Numbered from the stretch's first letter, positions 10,927 through 23,216 are shown. The stretch: 64,000 nucleotides of DNA from Coix lacryma-jobi var. lacryma-jobi (GCA_009763385.1 VDCT01000786.1:248001-312000), one strand, 5' to 3'. The notes: a model not told the origin generated them from the sequence alone. Program-made: numbers and translations.

Positions 10927-11763
10927 GTCTAAAACGACTTACTTTACGGATATGGACGGATACATCCAAAAACATAAAATTGCTGGCTAGCAAATCTTTC
11001 ATCCCATATCAGAAGAGCGATCGCACTCTGTAGATTTCACCACCATGAATGCGTCGGTCTCTATGATTAAGTTTTGCACACAACCCCCACCCCCCACATC
11101 AGCCGCGCTCTCTGTATTCCTTGCAAACAGGCTAAAACTTGTACAGTATGGAGTTTTCTGAGGACTAGCTAGAGCGACTCGATCAACTACCTTTAAAAAT
11201 ATCTAGCAATCTCCAGAAATCATTGATCCGTAAATAAAGATGGATGAGTTGACGTGGCTGGCCCAGGTGCCCTACACGGTTTTGCGGAGATTCTCACTGC
11301 GGTAGGGTACGACGCGGCAGGTCGGATCAATATCTTTCGCAGTTCCCTGCTGGTAGTAGGACGCGTTTTCTTCGCGGTAGCGTGCTCCATGCGCGCGCTT
11401 GGCGACCGGCGACGTGACCGACTGACCGACGAAGTCGTCGAGACCGAGACCGTGCGCCGCGCGGCTTTGGTGAGCTACTAGCACCCTAGCATGTGAAAGC
11501 CATCAGGTCTGCTACTCTGCTCTTGGCATGCAATATCTACTAGTATCTCGGTGGGCCGGGCGTCCACTGTGTGGAGATGTTGCATCACCATTCATTTCCT
11601 TCACTTCCTCGCGGCGATGCCCGGCCAGCGGCCACCGCCAATTTTCCATGCAACCGTCCCGTCCCACACCACCACTACATGAATGCGGCAAGCGTGCCGG
11701 ACGTGTTCGTGCTTTCTTCGTCACGGTCCCACGGAGTCAATAGCACGCGGATGGGCACAAGCA
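10927..11763 (+). other. Displaced upstream region of kinase 1
   Basis: No supported gene. Bases 11410-11450 contain CGTGACCGACTGACCGACGAAGTCGTCG. Its core GACCGACGAAGTCGTCG also occurs at 52230-52246, about 370 bases upstream of kinase 2. This suggests the stretch is the duplicated promoter-proximal region of kinase 1, now pushed about 4 kb from its start codon by the insertion at 11.76-15.25 kb. 10930-10965 resembles one end of a CTCCCTCC-type MITE. The 60-75 codon frames here are not convincing. Confidence 0.45.
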
Positions 11764-12033
11764 GTTTTTTTTTTTAAAAAAAAAGAGAACCTATTTTCTA
11801 ATGATTAATTGCAAATCTACCCCGCCTGTTATACAACAATTGTATAAATAGAATCCTGTCGGCTCTGGCGGCTGACTGGCTATACCCAACATTATATTTC
11901 ATGTTGTATCCTTTTTTAAAAAAGACACCATTCAATAAATATGAGATTTTTTTCCAAATAAATACCATCCTCTGACTCAAAACTAACATTACCACTGCAC
12001 ATTAAAACATTTGTTCTCCTTTTTCGGACAATA

Positions 12034-12287
12034 CTCCCTCCATTCCAAATTATAAGACGTTCCAAGAATCTTGGAGAGTCAAAGTTTTTCAACTTTGACC
12101 AAATTATAGAGAAAATATAAAGATTTATACCATCAAATATACATATAATGGAAATATAACTAATGGAGAATCTAATTGCACTTAGTTGATATCATAAATA
12201 TTATTATCTTATTATATAAATTGGTCAAAGTTGAAAACTTTGCTCTCCAAGATTCTTGGAATGTCTTATAATTTGGGATGGAGGGAG
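12034..12287. mobile_element. Stowaway-like MITE
   Basis: Inverted ends CTCCCTCCATTCCAAATTATAAG and complement, flanked by TA (12032-12033 and 12288-12289). Non-coding, and the same subfamily as 21455-21675. Confidence 0.92.
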
Positions 12288-12883
12288 TATTAACATTAAA
12301 CGAACCTTAACAACTTTGAAGGCACACATTCTAATATTAACCTAGTGTGGTACACGAATCAAACTGCAATACTAAATGAACATGTGTGAACTGTAGGTAG
12401 CTAAGGTAATTAGTCCCACCACTAATCCTAACAGGTCTTAGGAAAGTAAACAAGTACGACATGACATGTGTGAAACTTTGTACTTCTAATTATCAAAGGC
12501 CCGTCACTAGTCGTGACATGTCTTAGAGAATTTAACTTGATGGGTATATTATATTTGTTCTATTGGATGTAGAGTAATTGTTTCCCCTTCGTATCGTGTC
12601 TTGAATGATTCCACTGCATACTTCTTGTTGAGAGCTACCTTCCGGACTTTAACCTCTTGATGATCCTACACTTAATGGTTGTTTCATGCATACTTAACTG
12701 CTCTCTCTCCTCTTAGCAAGCTCATCCTCCTCCCCATTCAACGAATTTTGTCAACCCTAATGCGCCGCTCTCCTCCTCCCTGACTCGACCATCTCACACT
12801 CCTGGGTCATCTTGAGTCTTGACGAAGCATTTGCCTTTGTTTTTCGCCCTTTTGTGGGATCTTTATAACTACAAAGAATAGTA

Positions 12884-14006
12884 CTTTACATGACGATCAC
12901 TTTAGTCATAAACAGTCGAAAACACGTCACAGTTAACTTATCATGACGATCGAAAAATCTGTCATGTATCTCACGTCATCATTTGCCAGACCAACTGGAG
13001 CCGTCACTAATTGTCATTTCATTTCGTCATAGAATAATCGACAAAGTTTGACGTCACTGATTGTCATTTCATTTCGTCATAGAATAATCGACAAATTTGA
13101 GCGAAAAATCCAAAAAGGAGAAATATTTTTTTAAATTAGGGGAGGGGCCCCACTAGCTAGCTACACCACCATCTACTCTAATACTATTTTTTTTGTATTT
13201 TTTTGTGATTTTTTTGCACTTTGCATAACCAAGATTCGAACTAGTGACCTTCTCACACATGCGCGTGGTACCTCCACTACCACTCCATCCCTTTGTCATT
13301 TGTGTCTATATTCCATTTCAATTCCCTCATATTATGCTAAACCATGTGTAAATTGCTTGTTTGATGCTCTAAAAACGAATTCAAATCAAAAAGTTATCAA
13401 CTACAAAGTTTCATAACTTTTCGAGATCTATACTTTTTGTTTAGAAAGTTTCTCCATCCAAGGTTATTATATAAAATTTGAATTTCAAATTGAGAAAATT
13501 TCAAATTAGTTTCATTAACAAGATCGTTTCAAATTAAAAATTTATCAACTAAAAGTTTTCATACTTTTTGATATTATGACTTTCATTTTTGGCTATTTTT
13601 CATCTGAGGTATTTTTGAAAATTTTGAATTTCAAAAATTTTAAATTTAAATGCAGTTTTGCATGACAACATGATTCAAATTAAAGTTGTTACTACAAAGT
13701 TTCATAAATTTTCGAGCTTTTTTAACTTTCATAGATCTTTTTTAAAAAAAAGGCCCATGTTGGCAAAAAAACAAGACCCATGTTGGCAGGCCATATTAGC
13801 GCCAAGCAAAAAAAAAAGTCACGTCATTGCCATGTTGGACGTTGAGCTGTGACGAAACGAAAGTATCCGTCATAGATCTACCACTCAATTACTAGGATAT
13901 GCAAAAATAATCCGTGACGTTCAGATTGTATATATAAATCACCTAACAATGAAGAATATGATTTTATGATGCTTTCTTAGAACGTCATCGAAACAGTCAT
14001 GTAAAG
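12884..14006. mobile_element. Possible small TIR element
   Basis: The left end CTTTACATGAC (12884-12894) and right end GTCATGTAAAG (13996-14006) are perfect 11-base inverted repeats enclosing 1.1 kb of AT-rich, non-coding DNA rich in CGTCA/TGACG words. No target duplication is evident, so this is tentative. Confidence 0.4.
13002..13101. repeat. 50-base tandem duplication
   Basis: Two adjacent copies of a 50-base unit starting CGTCACTAATTGTCATTTC (13002) and CGTCACTGATTGTCATTTC (13052), differing at only a few positions. It lies inside the small TIR element. Confidence 0.9.
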
Positions 14007-14270
14007 CCCCAATTCCAGGCTATGCTGGAAACTTCTGATCCATCCATTTGACCCACTTGTTTCCGGATATAATCTAGCGTCGAATTAAGTTATGTGTCAA
14101 AAATCTAAAACTCGCTAAGGTCTAGCCCGTTGTCCCTGTACCTCATTTCACCACCGTATCATGGTACATTCTAAAAGGACTAAATCAAACGACATTCCTG
14201 ATCACATCGTGTAAAGTATCATATCAGTTAAATGAAGAACCCCTGCCAACCTACTCTAACTGAACAAAAT

Positions 14271-14817
14271 AAACTGAAAAACTAACCCTAACGGCAACTA
14301 CTAACTAAACTAGTCGTAATCAAAAGCATTATCCGAAAGTAACCTACTAACAAAAATAATGTTGGTAAAACTAACCATAACACTAAATAATTAAACCATA
14401 GAACCTAACTAAAATAACTAACACGCAAAATCTAACTAACAAACTAATGTACAACTAGAACTAACCCAAAAAAACCTTAAAACTAAACTAACTAAATAAT
14501 CTAACTAAACAAAACTAAATGAAGAAAATTAAACTAACTAAATATAATAAGTAACCTAACTAAAAAACAAAATCAAACTAACTAACCTTAAGTCTAATCC
14601 TAAAAATAACCCTAAAACTAAACTAACTAAATAATCTAACTAACTAAACTAAATAAACTAACTAAATATATACTAAGTAATCTAACTAAACTAACTTAAA
14701 AAATCAAACTAAACTAACCCTAACCCTAAGAACTATACACTAACCAAATTTAAATTAAACAACTAAACTAACTAAACTAACAAAAAAACAACTAACCCTA
14801 AAATATAAACTAGATGT
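14271..14817. repeat. CTAA-rich low-complexity tract
   Basis: About 550 bases of degenerate AACTAA/ACTAAC repeats, including short CCCTAA doublets near 14710. It is non-coding. The unit is irregular and not the plant telomere heptamer over any length. Confidence 0.85.
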
Positions 14818-16839
14818 AAAAAATTACCTACAAACCGACGACAGCGGCGTCCGCTGCCGAATTCTGCAGGTGCCAGTGACGGGAGGCGCGGCGAGCGGCG
14901 TCGGATGAGGGCGGCGTGGCAGGCAGCGGTGGACGAGTGAAAGAAGCGGGCGCGCAAGAAAGAAGACGGTCGCAGTAAATATCTTGGGGCCTGTTGGCCC
15001 CCCGACCGACCGGCAGGACCTATCGGTTTTTCGTGTGTCGATAAGCCTATCGAGCCGATATGTCCGTTGGACTGTCCTCCCTAGATCTGAAAGGGCCCTG
15101 TCGATTGCTAGGCTGCCGATTAGCATTTGTCGGTCCTCCAGTAGTTGACAGGAGCCGACAGAATACTACATATATATTCTTTTATCGAAATACTATATTT
15201 TACAATTAATCATTACATTACAAAATATTATTTAAAAAAAATCGGCAAATGCATGGCCTACATAACGTCCTGTGGTCCTGGGCGTATGTTCCTGTCATCC
15301 CCAGTTCTTGAGCTCGATCTGTTGATCGCCATCCAACTATCCAAGCACCTACCACCGGCGGCTGACACAAGCAAAGAGCCGGCCGTGCCTCGACTCGAAC
15401 AAGGCCAGAGAGGCCAGAGCTGGAGGCCCGCTGCATGCGGCTGGACTAGTAGCTAGCTAGCTAGTCGATCGGCGTCGATCTCCGCCATTTCGCGGTCCGC
15501 ACCCCCAGCCCCAGCTCCTCCGCCAACCGCCGGTGGTGCCGCGTGGCGGCGTACATACGTGCTGCACCGGCCGAATCACACAGTGCGCGGCGAGCGCTCA
15601 AGTCGATCGCTCGTCGACCGGGTCGTCGGTCCCGTTCCGGTCCTCCTCCTCCTCCTCTCACCCAGCTGTTTGTGGTTCGCGGGCAATCACCCACCCCTTC
15701 GTCCAGCAGTTTCAGTTCCAGGTGAAGACTGATGGCCCTCCTTCCCGTTTTCGTCCTCATAATACTCTTCGTCGTCACTTCACCCTGCCAATCGGATCGG
15801 ATGACACTGACCCTCACACAAGCAAAGCCACTCTCCCACGGCGACACGCTCGTCTCCAGGAACGGGGTGTTCGCTCTTGGCTTCTTCTCTCCACGACCAC
15901 TACGGCGGCCAACTCCAACGAGAGCTTGTACTACATCGGATCTGGTTACAACATCGACACTGGTGTCCGTGTGTGGGTCGCCAATCGCGACAGCCCGGTC
16001 ACCAGCTCTGCGATGCTCGCCATCACCAACAACCAAGAGCTCGCGCTGTCCGACTCGTCCACCGGCGGTACTACTGCAGGCCGTGCTGATGTATGGACGA
16101 CGGCCACCGGCGGAGGTGACGGAGGAGTTGCCGCGGTGCTACTCAGCTCGGGAAACTTTGTCCTCCGGTCAGCCAACGGCACCACCATATGGCAAAGCTT
16201 CGATCACCCATCCGCCACCATCCTCCCGACGATGAAGGTTTTTTTGGCTACAAGGGGAGCGTCAAGACGCGCATATCCGCTTGCAAGAGCGCCGCCGACA
16301 TGTCCCCCGGGGACATGTACGGCAGCATCGATCCCAGCTCAAACCTCCAGTTCTTCGTTTGGAAGAGCGGCCGGCCCTACTACCTACCGCATCAGCTTCT
16401 TCGACGACGTCTCAGTGTTCGGCTTCGGCGGCGCCGCTACCGCTACCGCTACCTCTACCTCCGGCGGCGTCGTGCGCCCGTCGGTGGTCAACACAGGAGA
16501 CGAGGTCTACTACACTTACAACGTCTCCGACGGCTCACCGTTGACGCGTGTTTTGCTCAAGCACGATGGCAGCATCAGCCTGCTGACCCGGACCCGGAAC
16601 GGCGGCAACACACACCAGCAAGGTGGAGGTGGACATCCAGCCTTGAGCGTCCCGGCCCTGGCTCTGCCTGCGACCTCTACGCGTCGTGCGGCCCGTTCGG
16701 CTACTGCGACCGCACGGAGGCTGTGCCAAGCTGCCGTGTCCTCCATGGGTTCGACCCCCATCGACGGCCTCGACATCTCCAAGGATGCCGGAGGAACGAG
16801 CCGCTCGAGTGCGGAGTGGAGGACCGTTTCGTGGCTTTG

Positions 16840-17078
16840 GCATTGTTTACTTCCGACAAATATTTGGAATTTATACTGTAGCACTTTTTCGTTTTATTTG
16901 ACAAACTTTGTCCAAACATGAACCAACTAGACTCAAAAGATTCGTCTCGACATATAGATACTAAAATACAATCAGTAATTTTTTTTACCTACATTTAATA
17001 CTTCATGCATGCAGCTAAAGATTGATGTGACGGGGAATCTAGAAATATTTGAGACAAGTTGGGGAAACTAAACAAGCC
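16840..17078. mobile_element. MITE inside the PAN-encoding exon of kinase 1
   Basis: 239 bases with ends GCATTGTTTACTTCC and GGGAAACTAAACAAGCC (inverted), the common grass TTGTTTAGTTCC family. CTTTG lies on both sides (16835-16839, 17079-17083). Removing the insert and one CTTTG restores the frame FVALPGMTVPDN, which matches the kinase 2 exon at this place (FVLLSGMKVP). It adds stops to the exon. Confidence 0.88.
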
Positions 17079-17329
17079 CTTTGCCTGGGATGACGGTTCC
17101 CGATAACTTCTTGCAGCTCGGGAACACAACCTTGGAGCAGTGCGCGGCCGAGTGCAGCGCAACTGCTCCTGCACCGCGTATGCTTACGCCAACGCCGTGA
17201 GCAGTGGCAGTGCCGTCGCTTTGGTCGACGCGTCCAGGTGCCTGCTTTGGACCGGAGATCTCGTCGACACAGGGAAAGCACCTGCCAGCTCTGGTCAGAA
17301 CCTCTACCTCCGGCTTGCCGGATCTCATG

Positions 17330-19619
17330 GTATGCATGTACTCCCCGCTCACTCTCTTTGCTTCCTCCCGTCGATAAAAACATAAGAAAACTATAGATTT
17401 CGTGTCTTAAAAAAAGTATTTCACATTTAACCACGTTTCAAGTAAAAAATAGTATAAATATTTAGTAATCCAAATAAATTTATTATGAAAATATATTTCA
17501 TAATTAATCTAATAATATTTATTTAATATTATAAATATTAATATATTTTTATCTATAGTTATATATTAAATTGCATATTGTTTCTAATCTTTATTTGGTT
17601 TGTGACAAATTTATAAATTACTACTCTATTTTTTATCTATATCCATAGTTTTTTTTTTGCATTTGAAAGGCACCTCTATGTATTTTTTAATATCTATTTA
17701 GCTGAAAACCTAGCTTAAACTATGACTCTTGTTGGAGAAAAAGTTGAACGGGAACTGTCCTTATGGGACAATTACCGTAAATTTACGACACATGTCCATG
17801 TGCATACATCTAACGCATAAGAGACTTTAGTTTTTCTTTCAATTATTACTACTCCTATATTTGCAATAACCTTCCCGTCAAAAAAAATAACCTTATATGT
17901 TGGATGCATGTGCATGGACACGTGTTGTAAAACGGAGTATGTGCCTAGGGTTGTTTAATGGGACCGTCCCTATAATTTTTTTCTTGTTATTACTGCACAT
18001 ATCTTATGAATTTATGATCTACATTATGAGTTTTCAAATAATAGTCTTATTGATTGCTATCAATTTTTTAATCCTCGAGTTAAATTAAAATTTTTGTGCT
18101 GTTGTCTTTTTTAACACTTCTTTTTTTACTTTATATAATAATGGCCTTAGTTCGTAGACCGTTCTCTGAAGTACTGCAATGACATAAACAGTCATTTAAA
18201 ACCTGCATCACATTACTTAAGATCAGTGGTAGACCTTAAGATGATATTAATATTTAAGCCTTATAATAACTACTCACTCTAAAGGAATCTCAAAGGCCAC
18301 AAAGATATACTTACCTTTGAATTTTCTTATCAAATGATTATGTGTGGTAAGCAAGTACGGAGTAACGGTTATAATCAATACAGAGATGTCGAATGTTTTT
18401 GGTAAAGATATACAAATATATCTAAAGTAATAGCTTATATAGATTATATGTAAGGGTTCTTAACAATTCTAAATAATCTAATTATATCATTAGTATATGA
18501 ATGACATTTTAGATGCAAATTTAAAGGGTTATGCATATTATCTATCATAATAACATGTGAGTAATTACATGTAAATTTAGTTTTACTCTAGATGATGTTT
18601 CCTAATGGCATGCTCCCTCCATATAGGAAAAGGAAGTCGTTTTGGACAAGTTTTTGGTTAAACATTGAGAATATAAATCATGAATAACCTTTAAGTCATT
18701 GGGTTTTAAAATGTAAAAGCTATATGAATAGATTTGTATTAACAAATATTTCATAAAAGTATACATATATTATTTTCCAATAAATATTTTTTTTATAAAA
18801 ACAAGGAGCCAAAGTTATACTTTGAAAACCGTGTCGTTATCCAAAACGACTTCCTTTTTCTATACGGAGGGAGTATACGGTACTTGAAATATAAATTCAT
18901 GGGTTAACTTATGCTGATTTATTCATATAATTAAATATTGGTAATTATTTAGAAAAGAATAGAGTCGTTATTATTTTCATTAGTTATTAGACTCTACAAA
19001 ATAGTGGCTAGATGTTTCTAATTTTTGTGATAATTTATAGGATTTATTTTTTTTCTAGCATGCCTCATGAAGATTAACATAGAGGGTCCATTATTAGGAA
19101 TTACTTTTTCTAGCGCACTCTGATGAGAACTACAGTCTACTCCTAGAAATCAATCTGTGTATCCCTTATACTATTTAGTAAACATGATGTGTTTGCATAT
19201 AGCAGTTTCAGTATGTTTTCAGTCAATTTATGTATCACTTCAAAAGAAATATGAGATCACCCATAGACTGCTTTGGTTGTGCAAAAGCGGAAACGACACT
19301 GAATCCATATATTTTATGATGACACTTGCAAAAAAAATCACCACCCGTGATGTTAATAGCAGTAAATCTGTGTATGAATACAGTGCTCCCATAAGTTTAC
19401 CTAAGAGAAAAATGTGAAAGAGCACACATGACATGAGGCGTCCATGACTTACTAGTTACAGTACTACAATACCAAAGTCCAGCAATGCTGGCAGCTACAC
19501 CGTTTGGGTTGTATTTTGGGAGTGTTCACAATCAATCCTTTTAGAAGTTGAGTGTTCACAGATAGAGCAAGCTAATGCGTTATGCAGAAAATTCTAACGG
19601 GATACATTTTTTCTTGCAG
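17330..19619 (+). other. Intron 1 of kinase 1
   Basis: 2.3 kb AT-rich intron between the extracellular exon (donor GTATGC at 17330) and the membrane-segment exon (acceptor TTCTTGCAG ending at 19619). It contains one MITE (18613-18873) and nothing else I can support; the short frames within are not coding. Confidence 0.75.
18613..18873. mobile_element. Stowaway-like MITE in kinase 1 intron
   Basis: Inverted ends CTCCCTCCATATAGGAAAAG and complement, with TA at 18874-18875 on the right and a mutated TG on the left. The internal GTGTCGTTATCC word parallels the copy at 9176-9430. Confidence 0.88.
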
Positions 19620-21454
19620 TTCAACATAACAGAATCTCACTAAAATTTTTGCTTCCGATTATAGCATGCCTGCTGCTTCTTGCATCCATAGCTTTCTTCT
19701 GGACATGCAAATACAGAGGTACAAAGATCAAGAGCCCTGTCTTCCAAACTGCAACGTTGTTATGTAAGTGTTGAGGTGGGGGAGGCTTCCATTGATGTTT
19801 CTACTTTCTACTAACAGGCAAACGGCAAAAGAAGAAAACAGATCGAGAAGAGAAAGATGCTAGAGTATTTGAGGCCAACGAATGAAGCTGGGGAAAATTT
19901 GGAGTCTCCATTTATTAGCTTTGAAGACATTGTCGAAGCAACCAACAATTTCTCAGAGTCCAATGAGCTTGGGAAGGGAGGATTTGGCAAGGTTTACAAG
20001 GTACTACTGCAAAAAATTACCTTGATAATAAGTACAGAACTAGAGAATTCTTTGATTTTGAAAATCTTGTAGGGAGTGTTGCAAGGTGCCAAAGAAGTAG
20101 CTGTCAAAAGACTTAGCAAGGGTTCAGGACAAGGCACAGAGGAGTTTCGAAATGAAGCAGTCTTGATTGCAAATTTGCAACACAAGAACCTAGTTAAGCT
20201 TATTGGTTGTTGCGTTCACCAAGACGAGAAGCTGCTGGTTTATGAATACTTGCCCAACAAGAGCTTGGATTACTTCATTTTCGGTACATTCATCTTTTTC
20301 ATACCATGAATCTGAGAAACCCTAGTACCCAACAAATGAGTAGTCATATATGCCTTTTTTTCATGCTATTCTTATTAGACTCTGCAAGAAAGCACATGCT
20401 TCCATGGCCAACAAGGTGTAAGATAATGCAAGGGATAGCTAGAGGAATTCTGTATCTGCATCAGGATTCAAGATTAACAATAATCCATAGAGATCTCAAG
20501 GCAAGCAACGTCTTGTTGGATAAGGAAATGAACCCCAAGATATCAGATTTTGGTATGGCAAGGATATTCAGTGGCAACGAGCTTGAAGCAAACTAATCGT
20601 CTTGTTGGGACATAGTAAGCAACTCATGCCCTGTTAGTTCTTCAGATAGAATTGTTTGCTCGTGCTTATTCAAAATGTGCAAGTGTGTATATATAATATA
20701 CCCTATACGTTGGTGAAATCTTTTGCAGCGGTTACATATCTCCTGAGTATGCGATGGAAGGCGCCTTTTCGGTCAAGTCAGACACCTACAGCTTTGGTGT
20801 TTTACTGTTGGAGATTGTTAGTGGATTAAAGATCAGCAAACCACATCTTATCGTGGGGTTTTCTAACCTTATAGAATATGTAAGTATGCTCAAGATTAAA
20901 ACTATAAGTCCATACTTACCATCAAAGCGTATGCTGGCTCATTGTAAAAGATGTATTTCTATTCAGGCATGGAATTTATGGAGAGATGACAACATAGAAG
21001 ACTTTGTGGACTCATCTCTTATGGAGAGTTGCTCCCTCAACGAAATTGCAAGATGCATCCATATAGGATTGTTGTGTGTTCAAGACAGTCCGAGTTGCAG
21101 GCCACTCATGTCAGAAGTTGTGTTTATGTTGGAGAACAAAACCACGACACTTCCATCACCAAAAAAGCCCATGTGTTTTGCATGTAGGGATCCCCAACCT
21201 GAAAAGGCCGGTGATAACAAGGAATTGTCCATCAATGGCATGAGCCTCACAACGCTAGGGGGCCGCTAGGTGATGTCGTTTTTCCTTTAAAATAAAGTGT
21301 CCCCATCTGAAACTGTTATCGCAAAATTAGTGAATTGCAATGTTGTAAGTTGTAACAAATTTTTCTTAACTCTATAAGTGATTCAGAGTAGGTGGTTTGC
21401 TGTAACACTGTGGTTCTACTTCGGAAGCCAATTAATGCTGCCACCATGGATGTA

Positions 21455-21675
21455 CTCCCTCTATTCCAAATTATAAATCATTCTAAGAATTTTGCAGAGT
21501 CAAAATTTATGATTATATATATATATATATATATTAAAATATAACTAATAAAGAATCTAATGATACTTAGTTGGTATCATAAATGTTATTATCTTATTAT
21601 ATAAATTTGGTCAAAGTTGAAAAACTTTGACTCTTCAAGATTCTTGGAATGACTTATAATTTGGGATGGAAGGAG
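21455..21675. mobile_element. Stowaway-like MITE downstream of kinase 1
   Basis: Inverted ends CTCCCTCTATTCCAAATTATAA and complement with TA on both sides (21453-21454, 21676-21677). Same subfamily as 12034-12287, with a short AT dinucleotide run inside. Confidence 0.9.
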
Positions 21676-21677
21676 TA

Positions 21678-22445
21678 TTTTGTGATGACTTCGCCACCAC
21701 AATTGCTCTTGATTGGAACTAGCTTGTAATGGAAGACTAGTCTTCATTTTAATCTTTAGTTATTTTTATGTTTGGACAATCGTAATAGTGTCAAGACATT
21801 GTCATAGATATAGGTCAATTAATTATATATCTTGCAATGTTGAATGCTCATGAATATTTATATTGAGATATTGCATTTGTGTTCAGAAAAATATACCATT
21901 TTTGAATAAATACGAGCATGTTATGAAAAAGGATATATCATACAATCCAAGGGCAAAACACAGCCATTTCCACCAAAACCTCATTTTCATATGGATCTGG
22001 AGTCTTTGTGTGGCCAAACAGTTTCATGGTGGATCCCAGATCCACGGTGGAACTGATCCACGGAGAATTTAAGATCTAGATTCATATTTTCAGTGGTGGA
22101 GCTATACCAAATATGCCTATAATCTCTCTATAATCTCTCTCCATCGCCAAAAAAAATACAATTATAGTTTGTATAGCCTGGACTTATTATACACATGGAT
22201 TAAAAGTGGATATGAGTGTATACAAACAAAGCTTAGTTGTTGTACTATTTGTGTGCTTATAAAGTGGATCCGATTTGATTGGATATTTTTTCTCGAATAC
22301 GTAGGAGAGGTGTGTATCAATATATTAAGATAGAACGAAGGACACGATTACAAGCCGATTCCACGGTATGAGTTATTTTTTTAACACACATATGCGCCCT
22401 TTGAGGATATAAATAGCCATATCCACTAACTAACCCAAAACTTCT
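21678..22445. other. Intergenic, no gene seen
   Basis: AT-rich spacer after kinase 1. It contains a short self-complementary stretch (GGATCCCAGATCCACGG near 22030) and no supported frame. Confidence 0.5.
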
Positions 22446-22454
22446 CCTAGAGCT

Positions 22455-22929
22455 AAGGATGGCAACGGGTCGGATTCGGATCAGGTGGAGTCTCCGTGCA
22501 CCCAAACCCGAAACCCGAACTCAAAACCCGAACCGCCCCGAAAACCGTTTCAGGTGAAAATTCATCACCATAACCAAACCCGCGGATACCCGAAACCCGA
22601 TTGGATACCCGAAACCCGTTTTGTGTTGCACTATAACAAGAATAATAAATACTTTTTGTAAATATATATGTGATATATATACATATTCACATGTATAATC
22701 AAGAGACAATAAATAATAAATAATTTCATAAGTCAACTTAGAATAAATTTAATAATCTAAACGGATATTCGTTGGGTATCCACGGGTGAAAAACCAAACC
22801 CGAAACCGAACCCGATAGGTTTCGGATCCCCGAACCCAAAATCGTGGGTGAAAAACCGTCCCAAACCCGAACCCGCTAGACCCAAAACCCACGGATATCC
22901 AACCCGAAACCGATCCGTTGCCATCCTTG
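22455..22929. mobile_element. Non-autonomous hAT-like element
   Basis: 475 bases with terminal inverted repeats AAGGATGGCAACGGGTCGG and the matching CCGTTGCCATCCTT, flanked by a direct repeat CCTAGAGCT (22446-22454, 22930-22938). An 8-9 base duplication fits hAT (8) or Mutator (9); the end sequence favours hAT. Subterminal regions are packed with ACCCGAAACCCG words in opposite orientation at the two ends, typical of transposase-binding subterminal repeats. No coding capacity. Confidence 0.85.
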
Positions 22930-23148
22930 CCTAGAGCTCTAGCTCCAGCCATCACCCAGAGCACTGCTTGCTCAGCAATCGCCTATTAACTGGACAGATT
23001 AACTTGTGAATGAAACAGTGGGAGTTTTATACTTAGTTATAAATTGCATAATGACCTTTACCATTCAGAGCCCAATACGCAAACGGTTGTTGTTCTGGGC
23101 CGAGAAGTCCTGAGAGGTCTTACTGAGTGGGTCTGGCCTGGCCTATAC

Positions 23149-23216
23149 AGTACCACAGCACGGTCCATCCAGGCATCCAACGAGTACCACAGCACGGTCC
23201 ATCCAGGCATCCAACG
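23149..23216. repeat. 34-base tandem duplication
   Basis: Two exact adjacent copies of a 34-base unit starting AGTACCACAGCACGGTCC, at 23149 and 23183. It lies just before the recognisable start of the LINE fragment. Confidence 0.92.

Larger units (their letters stand above)
11764..15245. mobile_element. Putative TIR element (Mutator-like architecture)
   Basis: The two ends form an imperfect inverted repeat of about 115 bases. The left end (11764-11880) and the complement of the right end (15130-15245) share TTTTTTTTAAA, AATGATTAATTG and CTGTCGGCTC in order with matching spacing (45 and 42 bases between the last two). Long TIRs with no transposase suggest a non-autonomous MULE. A target duplication is not clear, so the class is inferred. 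The interior holds a MITE (12034-12287), another small TIR element (12884-14006), a CTAA-rich tract and a GC-rich right subterminal region (14820-15130). Confidence 0.45.
15732..21269 (+). pseudogene. S-domain (G-type lectin) receptor-like kinase 1
   Basis: Membrane receptor kinase with the usual seven-exon layout: 15732-17329, 19620-19718, 19818-20000, 20073-20283, 20379-20614, 20729-20879, 20967-21269, all with GT/AG borders. Exon 1 encodes a signal peptide (MALLPVFVLIILFV), B-lectin (VWVANRDSPV, WQSFDHP), S-locus and EGF-like parts (CGPFGYCD) and a PAN domain. Exon 2 is the membrane segment. Exons 3-7 encode the kinase: GKGGFGKVY, VAVKRL, HRDLKASN, DFGMAR and SPEYAMEG (RD type). Breaks: exon 1 changes frame near 15895, 16240, 16385 and 16600; a MITE splits the PAN domain at 16839; two bases appear lost before TAA 20593. 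Exon 3 frame also fails to join exon 2. Some indels may be assembly errors; the MITE is not. Ligand unknown. Confidence 0.85.

Noticed and set aside
10927..10965. MITE-like end sequence next to LTR B
   Set aside because: Only one end is visible and the second inverted end was not found.
14700..14735. Telomere-like CCCTAA doublets
   Set aside because: Only one or two loose units within a degenerate CTAA tract; no run of the TTTAGGG heptamer.
15461..16036. 191-codon minus ORF over kinase 1 exon 1
   Set aside because: Antisense shadow of the B-lectin coding sequence, which has clear family motifs on the plus strand.
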